Below are positions 8,752 through 20,103 of a stretch of DNA of 64,000 nt, piece after piece. Each line of letters starts with the position of its first letter. Position 1 is the stretch's first letter. The DNA comes from Alphaproteobacteria bacterium. GTDB taxonomy: Bacteria; Pseudomonadota; Alphaproteobacteria; SMXQ01. The notes under the pieces are model-generated. The model saw only the letters and a list, made by a program, of their open reading frames with translations. It did not search any database and was not told the origin of the DNA. The position numbers and the translations under genes were made by a program. The DNA lies in the NCBI GenBank assembly GCA_009380075.1, contig WHSO01000002.1, positions 1 through 64,000 on the forward strand, read 5' to 3'.

Positions 8752-9678
8752 CTACTTCCCCTGATAAATGCGGATGATCTGGTCGAGCATGGCGATGGCC
8801 TCGTCGCGCGGGCGCTGGAAGGTGTTGCGCCCGATGATCGAGCCGGTGCCGCCGCCGTCGCGGACGCCGCGCACCTCGCCGAGGAGGCCCTCGATGCCCT
8901 TGGCCTCGCCGCCGGAGAAGACGACGAGCCGGCGTCCGTCGAAGGCCGACTGGACCACGTGCCTGACCCGTTCGGCGAGCGTCGCGCGCGGGATGTTGCG
9001 CTCCTCGTAAACCTTCTTGGCGGCGGGAAGCTCGAGGAACTCGGTCGGCGGCTTGACCTTGATGATGTGGGCGCCGAGCAGGGCCGCCATGTGGGCGGCA
9101 TAGGCGCAGATGTCGATGGCGGTCTCGCCGTCTTTCGAGAGAGTCCCGCCGCGCGGATAGGACCAGATGACGACGGCGAGGCCGACGGACTTGGCTTCCT
9201 CGGCCAGTTCGCGCGCTTCCTCCATCATGTCGAAGGCGGCATCCGACCCGGGATAGATGGTCAAGCCGATGGCCGAACAGCCGAGGCGCAGCGCGTCGCC
9301 GACCGAGCCGGTGACCGCCTGGTTGGCGTCCTCCTTGAAGCGGGCGAGCGAGTTGGAGCTGTTGACCTTGAGGATGGTCGGGATGGCGCCGGCGAAGCTG
9401 TCGGCGCCGGCCTCGATCATCCCCAGCGGCGCGGCATAGGCCGACAGCCCGGCGTCGATGGCCAGCCTGAAATGGTAGTGCGGGTCGTAGGCGGCGGGGT
9501 TGGGGGCGAAGGAGCGGGCGGGGCCGTGCTCGAAGCCCTGGTCGACGGGCAGGATCACCAGCTTGCCGGTGCCGCCGAGCTTCCCCTGCATCAGGATACG
9601 GGCGAGGTTGGCCTTGGTGCCGGGGCTGTCGCTCTCGTAATTGTCGAGGATCTTCTTGACGCGCTGGGTGATCTTCAT
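8752..9678 (-). CDS. Class I (DhnA-type) fructose-bisphosphate aldolase
   Basis: ILPVDQGFEHGPARSFAPNPAAYDPHYHFRLA...VIWSYPRGG...IIKVKPP...FSGGEAKG...GGGTGSIIGRN. Confidence 0.85.
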   Translation of the reverse strand: MKITQRVKKILDNYESDSPGTKANLARILMQGKLGGTGKLVILPVDQGFEHGPARSFAPNPAAYDPHYHFRLAIDAGLSAYAAPLGMIEAGADSFAGAIPTILKVNSSNSLARFKEDANQAVTGSVGDALRLGCSAIGLTIYPGSDAAFDMMEEARELAEEAKSVGLAVVIWSYPRGGTLSKDGETAIDICAYAAHMAALLGAHIIKVKPPTEFLELPAAKKVYEERNIPRATLAERVRHVVQSAFDGRRLVVFSGGEAKGIEGLLGEVRGVRDGGGTGSIIGRNTFQRPRDEAIAMLDQIIRIYQGK

Positions 9679-9759
9679 GGCCGTGTCCCGTGTTCCGTTG
9701 TTCTGCCCTGGCGTTGTCCTGCCCTGGGGGGAAATTCACCGTTCAGGAATAGCCGAGCC

Positions 9760-10269
9760 CTAGCCCTTTTGCAACGTGCCCCGGCGCGGTTTTCCGCGGG
9801 ACTTTTGTGGTGGCTGGCGGTCCCGGCGCGGGCTTTCGGGCGGGCGCTCATAGGGATTGTGGGGGGCGAGGCGCGCGGCCACGGCGGCGTTGGGCTCCGG
9901 CACGGTGGCGAGGTCCAGGGCGGGGCCTGCCTTTCCGGTCACAAAGAGTACACCGGCGGCCTCGGCCAGCGCCTTCAGGCGCGCGCGCGCCTTCGGCCGG
10001 GCGCGGCAGCGGATCGCCTCGATGCCTTCCCTTATGGCGCCCAGCGCGCGGCCCGGTTCCTCGCCGCAGTCGAGCACGCACACGGCTTCCACCTCCGGGT
10101 ATTCGTGGCGCGCCGCGGCGATCATCGCCGCCCACCAGCCGGCGCCGGCATGGCCCGCGGCGCCGGGCGCGCTTTCGATGCGGATGGGGACGCGCGCGAC
10201 GGAAGCGGCGGCGAAGACGATGCGGGCCTGGGCGAGGTCGTGGACGATGAAGACGGGGGACGGGGGCAT
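9760..10269 (-). CDS. Conserved hypothetical protein
   Basis: ORF starting MPPSPVFIVHDLAQARIVFAAASVARVPIRIES...; coding-like composition, product unknown. Confidence 0.55.
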   Translation of the reverse strand: MPPSPVFIVHDLAQARIVFAAASVARVPIRIESAPGAAGHAGAGWWAAMIAAARHEYPEVEAVCVLDCGEEPGRALGAIREGIEAIRCRARPKARARLKALAEAAGVLFVTGKAGPALDLATVPEPNAAVAARLAPHNPYERPPESPRRDRQPPQKSRGKPRRGTLQKG

Positions 10270-10551
10270 GCGCACCTTTCGCGGTCCGTGCCGGAGGGGA
10301 GACCGGCGGCATCCATCTTGCCCCATCGTGCGCGCGGCGGCGAGGTCGCGGCCGCGTGGTGGCAGGACGGCCGGGCGGAAAGTGACCGTGCCGGGAATTT
10401 CCGGCGCGGCCGGGAGTCATCGTAGTGCTTTCGGGTAGTGCTTTCGGCTGAGGTGCCGCTGGCGACCGTTGCGCGGGCCGCGGGCGGCTATTATTGTGGG
10501 TGCAAGAGCGTGGGGGCGAAATCGTCCAACAGAACAGGGGCCGAGAACGCC

Positions 10552-10773
10552 ATGAGTGAACTTTCGAACGCGCGCGAGGAACTGGAACACGCCATCGACA
10601 GGATCGAGGCGGCGCTGGCGCGGCGCGGCGACGATGCCGAGCTGCAGCGCGCCCTGCAGGAGGCGCAGAAAGAGACGCGCCGCCTGCGCACCGCCGCCGA
10701 TTCGGTGAGCGGGCGCCTGGACCAGGCCATAGGCCGGCTCCGGGCGACCCTCGACAGCGGCACCGAGCACTGA
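10552..10773 (+). CDS. DUF4164-like small coiled-coil protein upstream of zapA
   Basis: MSELSNAREELEHAIDRIEAALARRGDDAELQRALQEAQKETRRLR...; position directly upstream of zapA. Confidence 0.6.
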   Translation: MSELSNAREELEHAIDRIEAALARRGDDAELQRALQEAQKETRRLRTAADSVSGRLDQAIGRLRATLDSGTEH

Positions 10774-10796
10774 ACGCCGCAACGGCGGGGACGCGA

Positions 10797-11144
10797 ATGG
10801 CCCAGATCAAGGTCCACATCAACGGGCGCTCCTACGATGTCGCCTGTGACGACGGACAGGAAGAACACGTGCTCCGGCTCGGCCGCTACGTCGACAAGAA
10901 GGTCGGCGAGCTGGCGAACCAGATCGGCCAGGTCGGCGACACCCGGCTGCTGGTGATGGCGGCGCTGGTGATCACCGACGAGCTGTCGGAAGCCTACGGC
11001 GAGCTCGAGGACATCCGCGAGGGCAAGGCCGGCGTGGTCGGCGCGGGCGGCGGGACGAGCCCCGCCGATGCGCGCGCGGCCGAGGATATCCGCGCCCTCG
11101 TGCGCCGCATCGAAAGCATTGCCCGCAGCCTCGAAGGCGCCTAA
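10797..11144 (+). CDS. zapA: Cell division protein ZapA
   Basis: MAQIKVHINGRSYDVACDDGQEEHVLRLGRYVDKKVGEL...RLLVMAALVITDEL. Confidence 0.85.
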   Translation: MAQIKVHINGRSYDVACDDGQEEHVLRLGRYVDKKVGELANQIGQVGDTRLLVMAALVITDELSEAYGELEDIREGKAGVVGAGGGTSPADARAAEDIRALVRRIESIARSLEGA

Positions 11145-11149
11145 GTATA

Positions 11150-11315
11150 GCGCGGGCGGGTGCTGCGCCGTTCGTCAGGCCACTATATCCCTGGGGCCGA
11201 TACTCTAGCCCTCGGGAGCTGTCCCTGCCGGGGCCGTGGTCCCGGTACATGGCACCCACCTTAAGTGAGGGCCGCAGAGGATAAGAACAGCCGACGGCGG
11301 GATGGCCCCGTCCAC
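11150..11315 (+). ncRNA. ssrS: 6S RNA (SsrS)
   Basis: Between zapA and 5-FCL, the conserved position; contains ccctggggccgatactctagccctcgggagctgtccctgccggggcc...ggtacatggcacccacctt. Boundaries approximate. Confidence 0.8.
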
Positions 11316-11381
11316 CCTTTCGCAATCCCGTGGCGCCCGCGAGCCCTCTCGTGCGGGCCGCCCTCGCGCCAAGGTGGCCGC

Positions 11382-12032
11382 TTGCCCGACACGCCTTCAA
11401 ACAAGAACCCGGCCCCTGCGAGCCCGACGCGGGACCCGGCCAAGGCGGAACTGCGGATCGCCGCCCGCGCGCGCCGCCGCGCTGCCCATGACGCCTTCGG
11501 CGCGCGCATCGGCCCGATCCTCACCGCCAATTTCATGGCCGCGTTCTCGCTGGCGCCGCGTGAGGCGATCGCCGGCTACAACCCGATCAACGACGAGGCC
11601 GACATCGCGCCGCTGATGGCGGCGCTCGCCCAGCGTGGCCATCCCCTGTGCCTGCCCGCGGTGGTGGCGCGAGACGCGCCGCTGGCCTTCCGCGCCTGGT
11701 CCTCCGGGGCGGCGCTGGTGCCGGGCCCCATGGGCATCCTCGAGCCGCCGGCCGCCGCCGCCGCGCTCTGCCCCGACGTGGTGCTGGTGCCGCTGCTGGC
11801 GTTCGACGGCAGCGGCCACCGCCTCGGCTACGGCGGAGGCTATTATGACCGGACGCTGGCGGTGCTCCGGGCCGCGGGGCGGGTGCTCGTCGTCGGCGTC
11901 GCCTATTCCGCCCAGGAGGTGGACAGCCTGCCCGGCACCGAACATGATCAGCGCGTCGACGCGGTGCTGACCGAACTGGGCATCGTCCGTTTTGCGCGGA
12001 AGGCCCCATCGCCATCGAAGGACACGGCATGA
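11382..12032 (+). CDS. 5-formyltetrahydrofolate cyclo-ligase
   Basis: VLVPLLAFDGSGHRLGYGGGYYDRTLAVLR; probable TTG start. Confidence 0.85.
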   Translation: MPDTPSNKNPAPASPTRDPAKAELRIAARARRRAAHDAFGARIGPILTANFMAAFSLAPREAIAGYNPINDEADIAPLMAALAQRGHPLCLPAVVARDAPLAFRAWSSGAALVPGPMGILEPPAAAAALCPDVVLVPLLAFDGSGHRLGYGGGYYDRTLAVLRAAGRVLVVGVAYSAQEVDSLPGTEHDQRVDAVLTELGIVRFARKAPSPSKDTA

Positions 12033-12838
12033 AACTCCTGTTTTGCGGCGATATCGTCGGCCGCTCGGGACGCGCGGCGGTGGCGCGCCACCTGCCGGAA
12101 CTGCGCCGGTCCCTCGGCCTCGACCTCGTCGTCGGCAACGGCGAGAACGCCGCCGCCGGTTTCGGCATCACGCCAAAGGTGGCGGCCGAACTGCACGACG
12201 CCGGCATCGACGTGATCACCACCGGCAACCACGCTTTCGACCAGCGCGAGATCATCCCCTATATGGACGCCGACAACCGCATCCTGCGTCCCGCCAACTA
12301 CCCGCCCGGCACGCCCGGGCGCGGCGCCGTGCTGACCCGCACCAAGGGCGGGCGCGAGGTGCTGGTGTTCCAGGTCATGACGCGGCTGTTCATGGAGGCG
12401 CTCGACGATCCGTTCCGCGCCGCCGAGGACGCGCTCGCCGCGCACGAGATGGGCCGCACCGTCGACGCCGTCATCGTCGACGTGCACGGCGAGGCGACGA
12501 GCGAGAAGATGGCCATGGCCCATATGCTGGACGGGCGGGTGTCCTTCGTCGTCGGCAGCCATTCCCATATCCCGACCGCGGATGCCCAGCTCTTCGCCGG
12601 CGGCACCGCCTACCAGACCGACGCCGGCATGTGCGGCGACTACGATTCGGTCATCGGCATGGAAAAGGACGAGGCGGTGGCCCGCTTCGTCACCCGCATG
12701 CGCCGCGAGCGCCTGTCGCCGGCCGACGGCGAGGGCACGTTCTGCGCCGTCTACTGCGAGACCGACGACGCGACCGGGCGCGCGCTCCGCGTCTGCCCGG
12801 TGCGCCTGGGCGGGCGGCTCGCGCCGGCACTTCCGTGA
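12029..12838 (+). CDS. YmdB-family metallophosphoesterase
   Basis: MKLLFCGDIVGRSGRAAVARHLPELR...NGENAAAGFGIT...TTGNHAFDQREI...VGSHSHIPTADAQ. Confidence 0.85.
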   Translation: MKLLFCGDIVGRSGRAAVARHLPELRRSLGLDLVVGNGENAAAGFGITPKVAAELHDAGIDVITTGNHAFDQREIIPYMDADNRILRPANYPPGTPGRGAVLTRTKGGREVLVFQVMTRLFMEALDDPFRAAEDALAAHEMGRTVDAVIVDVHGEATSEKMAMAHMLDGRVSFVVGSHSHIPTADAQLFAGGTAYQTDAGMCGDYDSVIGMEKDEAVARFVTRMRRERLSPADGEGTFCAVYCETDDATGRALRVCPVRLGGRLAPALP

Positions 12839-13032
12839 GCGTCCCGTCCGCGCCCGCGGCGATGTCGCCGGGCGCACCTGTTCCCGGACGGCGACGCCGG
12901 TTGATTCCGCGCTCCCGGTGGCGCCAAAATGCGGCCATATTGCTCTGATACCCAAACCTGTTCTGCTGTGTTTCACCACAAGATGTGGTAAATTGTCGCA
13001 GCCATCCATCAGAACCTAGATATCGGACTTCC

Positions 13033-13779
13033 ATGGCCGGGCATTCCCAATTCAAGAACATCATGTTCCGGAAGGGCGCGCAGGACGCCAGGCGTGCCAG
13101 GATTTTCACCAAAATCGGGCGTGAACTGACGGTCGCCGCCAAGTCCGGGGCCGATCCCGAGTTCAACCCGGCGCTGCGGGCCGCCATCGCGCTGGCGAAG
13201 ACCAACAACATGCCCAAGGACAATATCGAGCGCGCCATCCGCCGCGGCGCCGGCGGCGGCGCCGACACCGACTACACCGAAATATCCTATGAAGGCTACG
13301 GGCCGGGGGGCGTGGCGGTGATCGTGGATGCGCTCACCGACAACCGCAACCGGACCGCGTCCGAGGTGCGGTCGATCTTCGGCAAGCACGGCGGCAACCT
13401 CGGCGAATCGGGATCCGTCGCCTTCCAGTTCAAGCGCTGCGGTATGATCACCTACCCGTCGGCGGCTGCGAAGGACGACGCGATGTTCGAAGCGGCACTC
13501 GAGGCGGGTGCCGAGGACGTCTCCTCCGGGGCCGACGGCCACGAGATCATCACCGCGCCCGAGGATTTCGCCCAGGTGTCGGAGGTGCTGAAGGAAAAAT
13601 TCGGCGAACCCGTGAGCGCCAGCCTGACCTGGAAACCCAACGTCACGGTCGGCGTCGACGAGGAAAAGGCGCGCACCCTGATGAGCCTGATCGAGGCGCT
13701 GGAGGACAACGACGACGTACGCTCGGTGTCCACCAACCTCGAGATCAGCGACGAGATCATGGAGAGACTGAGTGCCTGA
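13033..13779 (+). CDS. yebC: YebC/PmpR family transcriptional regulator
   Basis: MAGHSQFKNIMFRKGAQDARRARIFTKIGRELTVAAKSG. Confidence 0.9.
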   Translation: MAGHSQFKNIMFRKGAQDARRARIFTKIGRELTVAAKSGADPEFNPALRAAIALAKTNNMPKDNIERAIRRGAGGGADTDYTEISYEGYGPGGVAVIVDALTDNRNRTASEVRSIFGKHGGNLGESGSVAFQFKRCGMITYPSAAAKDDAMFEAALEAGAEDVSSGADGHEIITAPEDFAQVSEVLKEKFGEPVSASLTWKPNVTVGVDEEKARTLMSLIEALEDNDDVRSVSTNLEISDEIMERLSA

Positions 13780-13830
13780 ATCGCGTCCCCGTTGCGTTGC
13801 ACCGCCCCCGTGCCGGATATCGGCATCGTC

Positions 13831-14358
13831 ATGAGGCTGCTCGGCCTCGATCCCGGTTTGCGCGCGACCGGCTGGGGCGTGATCGAGGTAACGGACGGGC
13901 GCCTGCGCCATGTCGCCAACGGAACCCTGCACACGCGCTCAACCGACCCCATCGGTACGCGCCTGGCGGCGCTCTACGACGGCGCCCGCACGATCATCGC
14001 CGCCCATGCGCCCGACGCGGCGGCGATCGAGGAAACCTTCGTCAACCGCAACCCGCAGAGCGCGCTGCGCCTCGGCCTCGCGCGCGGCGTGCTGCTGCTG
14101 GCGCCGGTGCATGCCGGTCTGGAGGTGACGGAATATGCCGCCAACCGGGTCAAGAAATCCGTCGTCGGCGTCGGCCACGCGGCCAAGGCGCAGATCGGCA
14201 TGATGGTGCGTACCCTGCTGCCCCAGGCCGAGGTGGACAGCGAGGATGCGGCCGACGCGCTGGCGGTCGCCATCTGCCACGCCCATTACAGTCAGAACCG
14301 CATCGTCGTCCTGCCGCCCCCGAAGCGGCGCGCGGGTGCCGGGTGGAGGGCACGATGA
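13831..14358 (+). CDS. ruvC: Holliday junction resolvase RuvC
   Basis: MRLLGLDPGLRATGWGVIEV...IEETFVNRNPQSALRLGLARGV; upstream of ruvAB. Confidence 0.92.
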   Translation: MRLLGLDPGLRATGWGVIEVTDGRLRHVANGTLHTRSTDPIGTRLAALYDGARTIIAAHAPDAAAIEETFVNRNPQSALRLGLARGVLLLAPVHAGLEVTEYAANRVKKSVVGVGHAAKAQIGMMVRTLLPQAEVDSEDAADALAVAICHAHYSQNRIVVLPPPKRRAGAGWRAR

Positions 14359-14990
14359 TCGCGTCCCTGCGCGGGCTGGTGGAGCAGGTGGACGACGACG
14401 GCGCCATCGTCGATGTCGGCGGCGTCGGATACCTCGTCTTCTGTTCCGGCCGCACGCTGACGGCCCTGCCGCGCGCCGGCGAAGCGGTGCACCTGCGCAT
14501 CGAAACCCATGTCCGCGAGGATCACATTCACCTTTACGGTTTCGCCACCGAATCGGAACGCACCTGGTTCCGGCTGCTGACCACGGTGCAGGGCGTCGGC
14601 GCGCGGCTGGCGCTCGCCATCCTGTCGGCGCTGTCGCCCACGGACCTCGGCCGCGCCATCGCCTCCGGCGACCGTGTGGCGGTGAGCCGCGCCAACGGCG
14701 TCGGATCGAAGCTCGCCGCGCGGATCGTGACGGAGCTCAAGGACAAGGCGGGCGGTATCGAGCTCGGCCCCCAGGCGCGCGTCGGCGGCGCGTTCCGGGT
14801 GGAGGACAAGGGGCGCGACAACGGCGAGGACCGGCGTGTGTCCGACGCGGTGTCGGGCCTGGTAAACCTGGGTTACGGGCGCACCGAAGCCTATGGCGCG
14901 GTGATCGATGCGTTGCGCGAGATCGGCGACGACGCGCGGGTCGAAGCCCTGATCCGCAGCGGGCTCGCGCGGCTCGGCGCGGCGGCGTGA
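14355..14990 (+). CDS. ruvA: Holliday junction helicase subunit RuvA
   Basis: MIASLRGLVEQVDDDGAIVDVGGVGYLVF...HLYGFATESERTWFRLLTTVQGVGARLALAILS. Confidence 0.92.
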   Translation: MIASLRGLVEQVDDDGAIVDVGGVGYLVFCSGRTLTALPRAGEAVHLRIETHVREDHIHLYGFATESERTWFRLLTTVQGVGARLALAILSALSPTDLGRAIASGDRVAVSRANGVGSKLAARIVTELKDKAGGIELGPQARVGGAFRVEDKGRDNGEDRRVSDAVSGLVNLGYGRTEAYGAVIDALREIGDDARVEALIRSGLARLGAAA

Positions 14991-15004
14991 GCTGACGGCG
15001 GCGC

Positions 15005-16066
15005 ATGATGGCGACACATAAGGGCATCACCGATCCGCGCCTTGCCGACGCCGTCGAGGCGGCCGAGCCCGAGGACCCGTTGCGTCCGGAACGGCTGGCC
15101 GACTTCACCGGGCAGGCGCGGGTGTGCGAGAACCTCGGCGTCTTCGTCGCCGCCGCGCGCACGCGGGGCGAGGCACTCGACCACGTGCTCCTGTCGGGAC
15201 CGCCGGGCCTCGGTAAGACGACGCTGGCACGGATCATCGCGCGCGAGCTCGGCGTCGGCTTCCATGCCACGTCCGGCCCCGTGATCGCGCGCGCCGGCGA
15301 CCTGGCGGCGCTGCTCACCAACCTGCAGTCGCGCGACGTCCTGTTCATCGACGAGATTCACCGCCTCCAGCCGGTGATCGAGGAGATTCTCTACCCGGCG
15401 ATGGAGGACTTCGAACTCGACCTGATCATCGGCGAGGGACCGGCGGCGCGGAACGTGCGCATCGAGCTGCAGCCCTTCACCCTGGTGGGGGCGACGACGC
15501 GTACCGGGCTTCTGACGACGCCGCTGCGCGACCGGTTCGGGATTCCGCTCCGCCTCGATTTCTACGAAGTGGCGGAGCTCGAGACGATCATGCGGCGCGG
15601 CGCCGGCATCCTCGGCCTGTCGCTGGCCCCCGACGGCGCCCATGAGATCGCGCGCCGGGCGCGCGGCACCCCCCGGGTGGCCGGGCGCCTGCTGCGCCGG
15701 GTGCGTGATTTCGCCGCCGTCGCCGGTGCCAGGACCGTGGACGCCGGGATCGCCGATGCGGCGCTCACCCGGCTGGAGGTGGACGGGCGCGGCCTCGACC
15801 TCATGGACCGGCGCTACCTCGGCGTCATGGCGGAGCATTACGGGGGCGGCCCGGTCGGGGTCGATACCCTGGCCGCCGCCCTGTCCGAACAGCGCGACGC
15901 GCTGGAGGAAGTGATCGAGCCGTTCCTGCTGCAACAGGGGCTCCTGCAGCGTACGCCGCGTGGGCGCATGCTGACGGACGGCGGCTGGCGGCACCTCGGC
16001 CTCAAGCCGCCGGCGACGGTGCGGGAGCTGCCTCTGCTCGACGGCGGCGGGGACGATGCGCTATGA
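15005..16066 (+). CDS. ruvB: Holliday junction helicase RuvB
   Basis: [19 protein letters not shown]...[23 protein letters not shown]...FIDEIHRL. Confidence 0.93.
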   Translation: MMATHKGITDPRLADAVEAAEPEDPLRPERLADFTGQARVCENLGVFVAAARTRGEALDHVLLSGPPGLGKTTLARIIARELGVGFHATSGPVIARAGDLAALLTNLQSRDVLFIDEIHRLQPVIEEILYPAMEDFELDLIIGEGPAARNVRIELQPFTLVGATTRTGLLTTPLRDRFGIPLRLDFYEVAELETIMRRGAGILGLSLAPDGAHEIARRARGTPRVAGRLLRRVRDFAAVAGARTVDAGIADAALTRLEVDGRGLDLMDRRYLGVMAEHYGGGPVGVDTLAAALSEQRDALEEVIEPFLLQQGLLQRTPRGRMLTDGGWRHLGLKPPATVRELPLLDGGGDDAL

Positions 16067-16566
16067 CCGCGGCTGCGCGCAAGACCGCGCCGTTATCGGC
16101 GCAGGCCCATGTCTTTCCCGTCACCGTCTACTGGGAGGACACCGACGCGGGCGGCGTCGTGTATTACGCCAACTATCTTTGCTACGCTGAACGCGGCCGC
16201 ACGGAACTGTTGCGTACCCTCGGCGTCAACCAGCGCGTCCTGGTGGAGACCGAGGGATTCAACTTCGTCGTCCGGCGCATCGCGGTCGACTACATCGCGC
16301 CGGCGCGGCTCGAGGACGTGCTTGAAATCGTGACCGTGGTGCGGACGGTCACCGGCGCCTCGGTGGAGATGGAACAGGTCATCCGTCGCGGCGGCGACGT
16401 TCTGGTGCGCATGGACGTGACGCTGGCCTGCATCAATGCGCGGGGGCGTGCGACGCGGTTGCCGGCGGATATCGCCCGGACCTTCGCGCAGGCTTCGTCG
16501 GGCTCCGCGCCCCGGCCGCACGGTCGAAACGCACACCAGGTTCGTAACCACAGGAGAAGGTTGTAA
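16063..16566 (+). CDS. ybgC: Tol-Pal associated acyl-CoA thioesterase YbgC
   Basis: [30 protein letters not shown]; directly upstream of tolQ. Confidence 0.9.
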   Translation: MTAAARKTAPLSAQAHVFPVTVYWEDTDAGGVVYYANYLCYAERGRTELLRTLGVNQRVLVETEGFNFVVRRIAVDYIAPARLEDVLEIVTVVRTVTGASVEMEQVIRRGGDVLVRMDVTLACINARGRATRLPADIARTFAQASSGSAPRPHGRNAHQVRNHRRRL

Positions 16567-16570
16567 CGTT

Positions 16571-17299
16571 ATGGAGTCAACAGCGATTGAAGCCGTTTCC
16601 GTGGGGGGGCAGGCTGCCGTCGGGATGTCGGTATGGCATTTGTTCATCCGGTCCGACATTGTCGTCAAAGCCGTGATGATCATCCTGCTGGCCGCCTCGC
16701 TATGGTCCTGGGCGATCATCTTCGAGAAAATCCGGCGTATCCGCCGCGTCGAGGCCGACGCCAATGAATTCGAGGACGCGTTCTGGGCCGGCGGGTCGCT
16801 CGACCAGCTTTATGAACGCATCGGCGGGCGTCCCAGCGACCCGATGGAATCCCTGTTCGCCTCCGCCATGCGGGAATGGCGCAGGACAACGGATAAGGGG
16901 CTCGTCACCAGCGAGGGTGCGCGCGCATCCCTCCAGTCCCGCATCGAGCGGGTCATGACTACCGCCATGGCGCGGGAGACGGAGCGGCTGGAGCGGCACA
17001 TGATCTTTCTGGCTTCGGTCGGATCGACGGCGCCCTTCGTCGGCCTGTTCGGAACCGTCTGGGGCATCATGAATTCGTTACAGGCCATCGCGATCAGCAA
17101 GAATACCTCGCTCGCCGTTGTGGCGCCCGGCATTGCCGAGGCGCTGTTCGCGACGGCGCTCGGGTTGGTCGCCGCGATCCCGGCGGTGCTCGCCTACAAC
17201 AAGTTCTCGAGCGACCTCGGGCGCTACGAAGGCCGCATGGAAGGTTTCATTAGCGATTTCACCGCTATCCTGTCGCGGCAACTGCAGGAGAAGGGTTAG
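16571..17299 (+). CDS. tolQ: Tol-Pal system protein TolQ
   Basis: MotA/TolQ/ExbB signature VGLFGTVWGIMNSLQAIAISKN...APGIAEALFATALGLVAAIPAVLAYN. Confidence 0.92.
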   Translation: MESTAIEAVSVGGQAAVGMSVWHLFIRSDIVVKAVMIILLAASLWSWAIIFEKIRRIRRVEADANEFEDAFWAGGSLDQLYERIGGRPSDPMESLFASAMREWRRTTDKGLVTSEGARASLQSRIERVMTTAMARETERLERHMIFLASVGSTAPFVGLFGTVWGIMNSLQAIAISKNTSLAVVAPGIAEALFATALGLVAAIPAVLAYNKFSSDLGRYEGRMEGFISDFTAILSRQLQEKG

Positions 17300-17779
17300 A
17301 TGGCGGGCGGACTCGCATCACCGGTATCGCGCCGACGGGGATCCCGAATCGTCCGTCGCACGCCGATGAGCGATATCAACGTCACGCCGATGGTGGACGT
17401 GATGCTGGTGCTGCTGATCATCTTCATGGTGACGGCGCCGCTGCTCACGGTCGGCGTTTCGGTCGATCTGCCCAAGACCGAAGCCAGCGTGATCACCGGC
17501 CAGGACGAACCGCTGGTCATCAGCGTCAACCGCGAGGGCAAGATCTTCCTGCAGGAGACCGAATTGCCGTTGGATGCGCTGGTTCCGAGGCTCAGGTCCA
17601 TAACCGAAAACAAGCCCGACACCCGCATCTTCGTCCGTGGCGACCAGACGGTTGCCTATGGCCGCATCGTCGAAGTGATGGGAACCGTCAACGCCGCGGG
17701 CTTCACGCGGGTCGCGCTGATCGCCGAATTGCCTTCCGGGTCCGCCGGTAAAAGCACCGGAAAAAAGAAGAAGAGGTAG
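17300..17779 (+). CDS. tolR: Tol-Pal system protein TolR
   Basis: MSDINVTPMVDVMLVLLIIFMVTAPLLTVGVSVDLPK. Confidence 0.92.
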   Translation: MAGGLASPVSRRRGSRIVRRTPMSDINVTPMVDVMLVLLIIFMVTAPLLTVGVSVDLPKTEASVITGQDEPLVISVNREGKIFLQETELPLDALVPRLRSITENKPDTRIFVRGDQTVAYGRIVEVMGTVNAAGFTRVALIAELPSGSAGKSTGKKKKR

Positions 17780-17788
17780 GCCGCGCTC

Positions 17789-18670
17789 ATGCGCCGTTCC
17801 GTCGTCTGGTCCACGCTGCTGCACGCTCTGGTCGTGGTGCTCGTTATCGTCGGGCTGCCGCGGCTGTGGGACACAACGCACGAGTCCGATACGCCGATGA
17901 TCGTCGAGATGGTCAAGATCGACGAAAAGACCGCAGCCAAGGACATGCCGAAGCCGGAGCCGCCGAAGAAGAAGGAGCCGCCCAAGAAGGCGCCGGTACC
18001 GCCCGAACGGCCGAAGACGGCGGACATCCCACCGCCGCCGGAGCCGCCGCGGATCGCCGAAACCCCGGAGCCCAAGGCCGAGAAGATTCCCGTTCCGACG
18101 CCGGCACCGCCGAAGAAGAAGGAAGTGAAGAAGGAAAAGAAGGTCGAGCCGAAACCCCCGTCGCCGCCGCGGGCCATCGCCAAGGCGCGGCCCAAGCGCA
18201 AGCCGCTGCCGCCGAAGGAGGATTTCCTTCAATCCGTGCTGCGCGACGTTTCGCCCGAGGAACGCGGCGAAAAACAGGAAGAGAAGAAGGAAAAGAAGGA
18301 GCCCTTGCCACAGCCGGCGAAGAAGCAGATCGAGAACCGCGCGCCGCTGGATGCCGTCGCTACCATGTCAGAGATCGACGCCATCCGCCACCGGATCGAG
18401 CAGTGCTGGAATATCCCCGCCGGGGCGCGCGAAGCAGACAAGCTGATTGTGTCGATCCGCGTCTGGGTCAACCCGGACGGCACGGTGCGAGACGCCCGTA
18501 TCCTCGATCAGGCGCGCCTCAGCGACGTGTTCTTCCGCACGGCGGCGGAAAGCGCGCTGCGGGCGGTCCTCAACCCCCGTTGCAGTCCGCTGCCAATTCC
18601 GCCTAAAAAGTATGAGCAATTCAAGGAAATGGTCCTCGACTTCAACCCCAAACTGGCGACCGGGTCATAA
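17789..18670 (+). CDS. tolA: TolA-like energy-transducing protein
   Basis: N-terminal TM helix, P/K/E-rich middle, C-terminal [30 protein letters not shown]; operon position. Confidence 0.85.
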   Translation: MRRSVVWSTLLHALVVVLVIVGLPRLWDTTHESDTPMIVEMVKIDEKTAAKDMPKPEPPKKKEPPKKAPVPPERPKTADIPPPPEPPRIAETPEPKAEKIPVPTPAPPKKKEVKKEKKVEPKPPSPPRAIAKARPKRKPLPPKEDFLQSVLRDVSPEERGEKQEEKKEKKEPLPQPAKKQIENRAPLDAVATMSEIDAIRHRIEQCWNIPAGAREADKLIVSIRVWVNPDGTVRDARILDQARLSDVFFRTAAESALRAVLNPRCSPLPIPPKKYEQFKEMVLDFNPKLATGS

Positions 18671-18693
18671 TTCCGCCACACGGAGAGTCACAA

Positions 18694-20103
18694 TTGTCCG
18701 GTCTGACAAACGTTAAAGCGATGACAATGCTGTATGACCACGAGCCGGTGCGGCGGACGGCGCGAATCCGCGGCCTGGGACGCATGGCCGTTGCCGTCCT
18801 TGCCGCCGTCCTGGTGACGCTTGGCCTGTCCACGCATGTTCGCGCCGAACTGCGCATCGACATCACGCGCGGCAAGGTCGAGCCGATGCCGATCGCCATC
18901 ACCAATTTCCTCGGCGCCGGCGCGACCGAAACGGACACCGGCCGCAAGGTCGCCGAAATCATCAGCCGCGATCTGCAATCCTCGGGCCTGTTCAAGCCTA
19001 TCGACCCCAAGGCCTTCATCCAGAAGCCCGAGGCGCTGCGCCTCAACCCGCGGTTCGGCGACTGGCGGGTGATCAGCGCTCAGGCGCTGGTGTCCGGCCA
19101 GGTCCTGGCCCAGCCCGACGGCAAGTTGCGGTTCGAGTTCCGCCTGTGGGACGTGTTCGCCGAGCAGCAGATGATGGGCCTCGCCTACATGGCGGCGCCC
19201 GGCGACTGGCGCAGCGTGGCGCATATCATCGCCGACGCCATCTACAAGCGCATCACCGGCGAAGAAGGCTACTTCGACACGCGTGTCGTGTTCATTTCCG
19301 AATCCGGTCCGTTCCAGCGGCGGATCAAGCGCCTCGCGATCATGGACCAGGATGGCTACAACGTCCGCTTTCTGACCGACGGCTCGCACCTCGTGCTCAC
19401 GCCGCGGTTCTCGCCGACGGCCCAGGAGATCACCTACCTGTCGTATTTCCGCGATACGCCGCGCGTCTACCTGCTCAATATCGAGACCGGACAACAGGAA
19501 GTGGTCGGCGACTTTCCGGGAATGACCTTCGCGCCGCGGTTTTCGCCGGACGGCAACCAGGTCATCATGTCCATGGCGCTCGACGGCAATTCGGAGATCT
19601 TCACCCTGGACCTGCGCACCCGACGGGTGAGCCGCCTGACCAACCATCCCGCCATCGACACCTCGCCGTCCTATTCGCCGGACGGCCGCCAGGTTACCTT
19701 CGAATCGGACCGCGGCGGCAGCCAGCAGATCTACGTCATGAACGCCAACGGCTCCAACGTTCGGCGTATATCCTTTGGCAAGGGCCGCTACGGCACCCCG
19801 GTGTGGTCGCCACGCGGCGACATGATCGCGTTCACCAAGCTGCGCAAGGGCCGTTTCTTCATCGGCATCATGCGCACCGACGGGACCGGCGAACGCCTGC
19901 TGACAGAGAGCTTCCTGGTGGAAGGGCCGACCTGGGCGCCCAATGGCCGGGTGCTGATGTTTTTCCGGCAGACCCCGGCGGACGACCGGGGCCGCGGGCG
20001 TTCCTCCAAGCTCTATTCGATCGATATCACCGGCTATAACGAACGTGAGGTGGTGACTCCCACCGACGCCTCGGACCCGGCCTGGTCGCCCCCCACGCAC
20101 TGA
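18694..20103 (+). CDS. tolB: Tol-Pal system beta-propeller protein TolB
   Basis: Repeated [41 protein letters not shown] motifs. Confidence 0.92.
   Translation: MSGLTNVKAMTMLYDHEPVRRTARIRGLGRMAVAVLAAVLVTLGLSTHVRAELRIDITRGKVEPMPIAITNFLGAGATETDTGRKVAEIISRDLQSSGLFKPIDPKAFIQKPEALRLNPRFGDWRVISAQALVSGQVLAQPDGKLRFEFRLWDVFAEQQMMGLAYMAAPGDWRSVAHIIADAIYKRITGEEGYFDTRVVFISESGPFQRRIKRLAIMDQDGYNVRFLTDGSHLVLTPRFSPTAQEITYLSYFRDTPRVYLLNIETGQQEVVGDFPGMTFAPRFSPDGNQVIMSMALDGNSEIFTLDLRTRRVSRLTNHPAIDTSPSYSPDGRQVTFESDRGGSQQIYVMNANGSNVRRISFGKGRYGTPVWSPRGDMIAFTKLRKGRFFIGIMRTDGTGERLLTESFLVEGPTWAPNGRVLMFFRQTPADDRGRGRSSKLYSIDITGYNEREVVTPTDASDPAWSPPTH

Noticed and set aside
17940-18330. Repeat-rich region with Pro/Lys/Glu codons
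   Set aside because: Normal low-complexity linker of TolA rather than a DNA repeat element.
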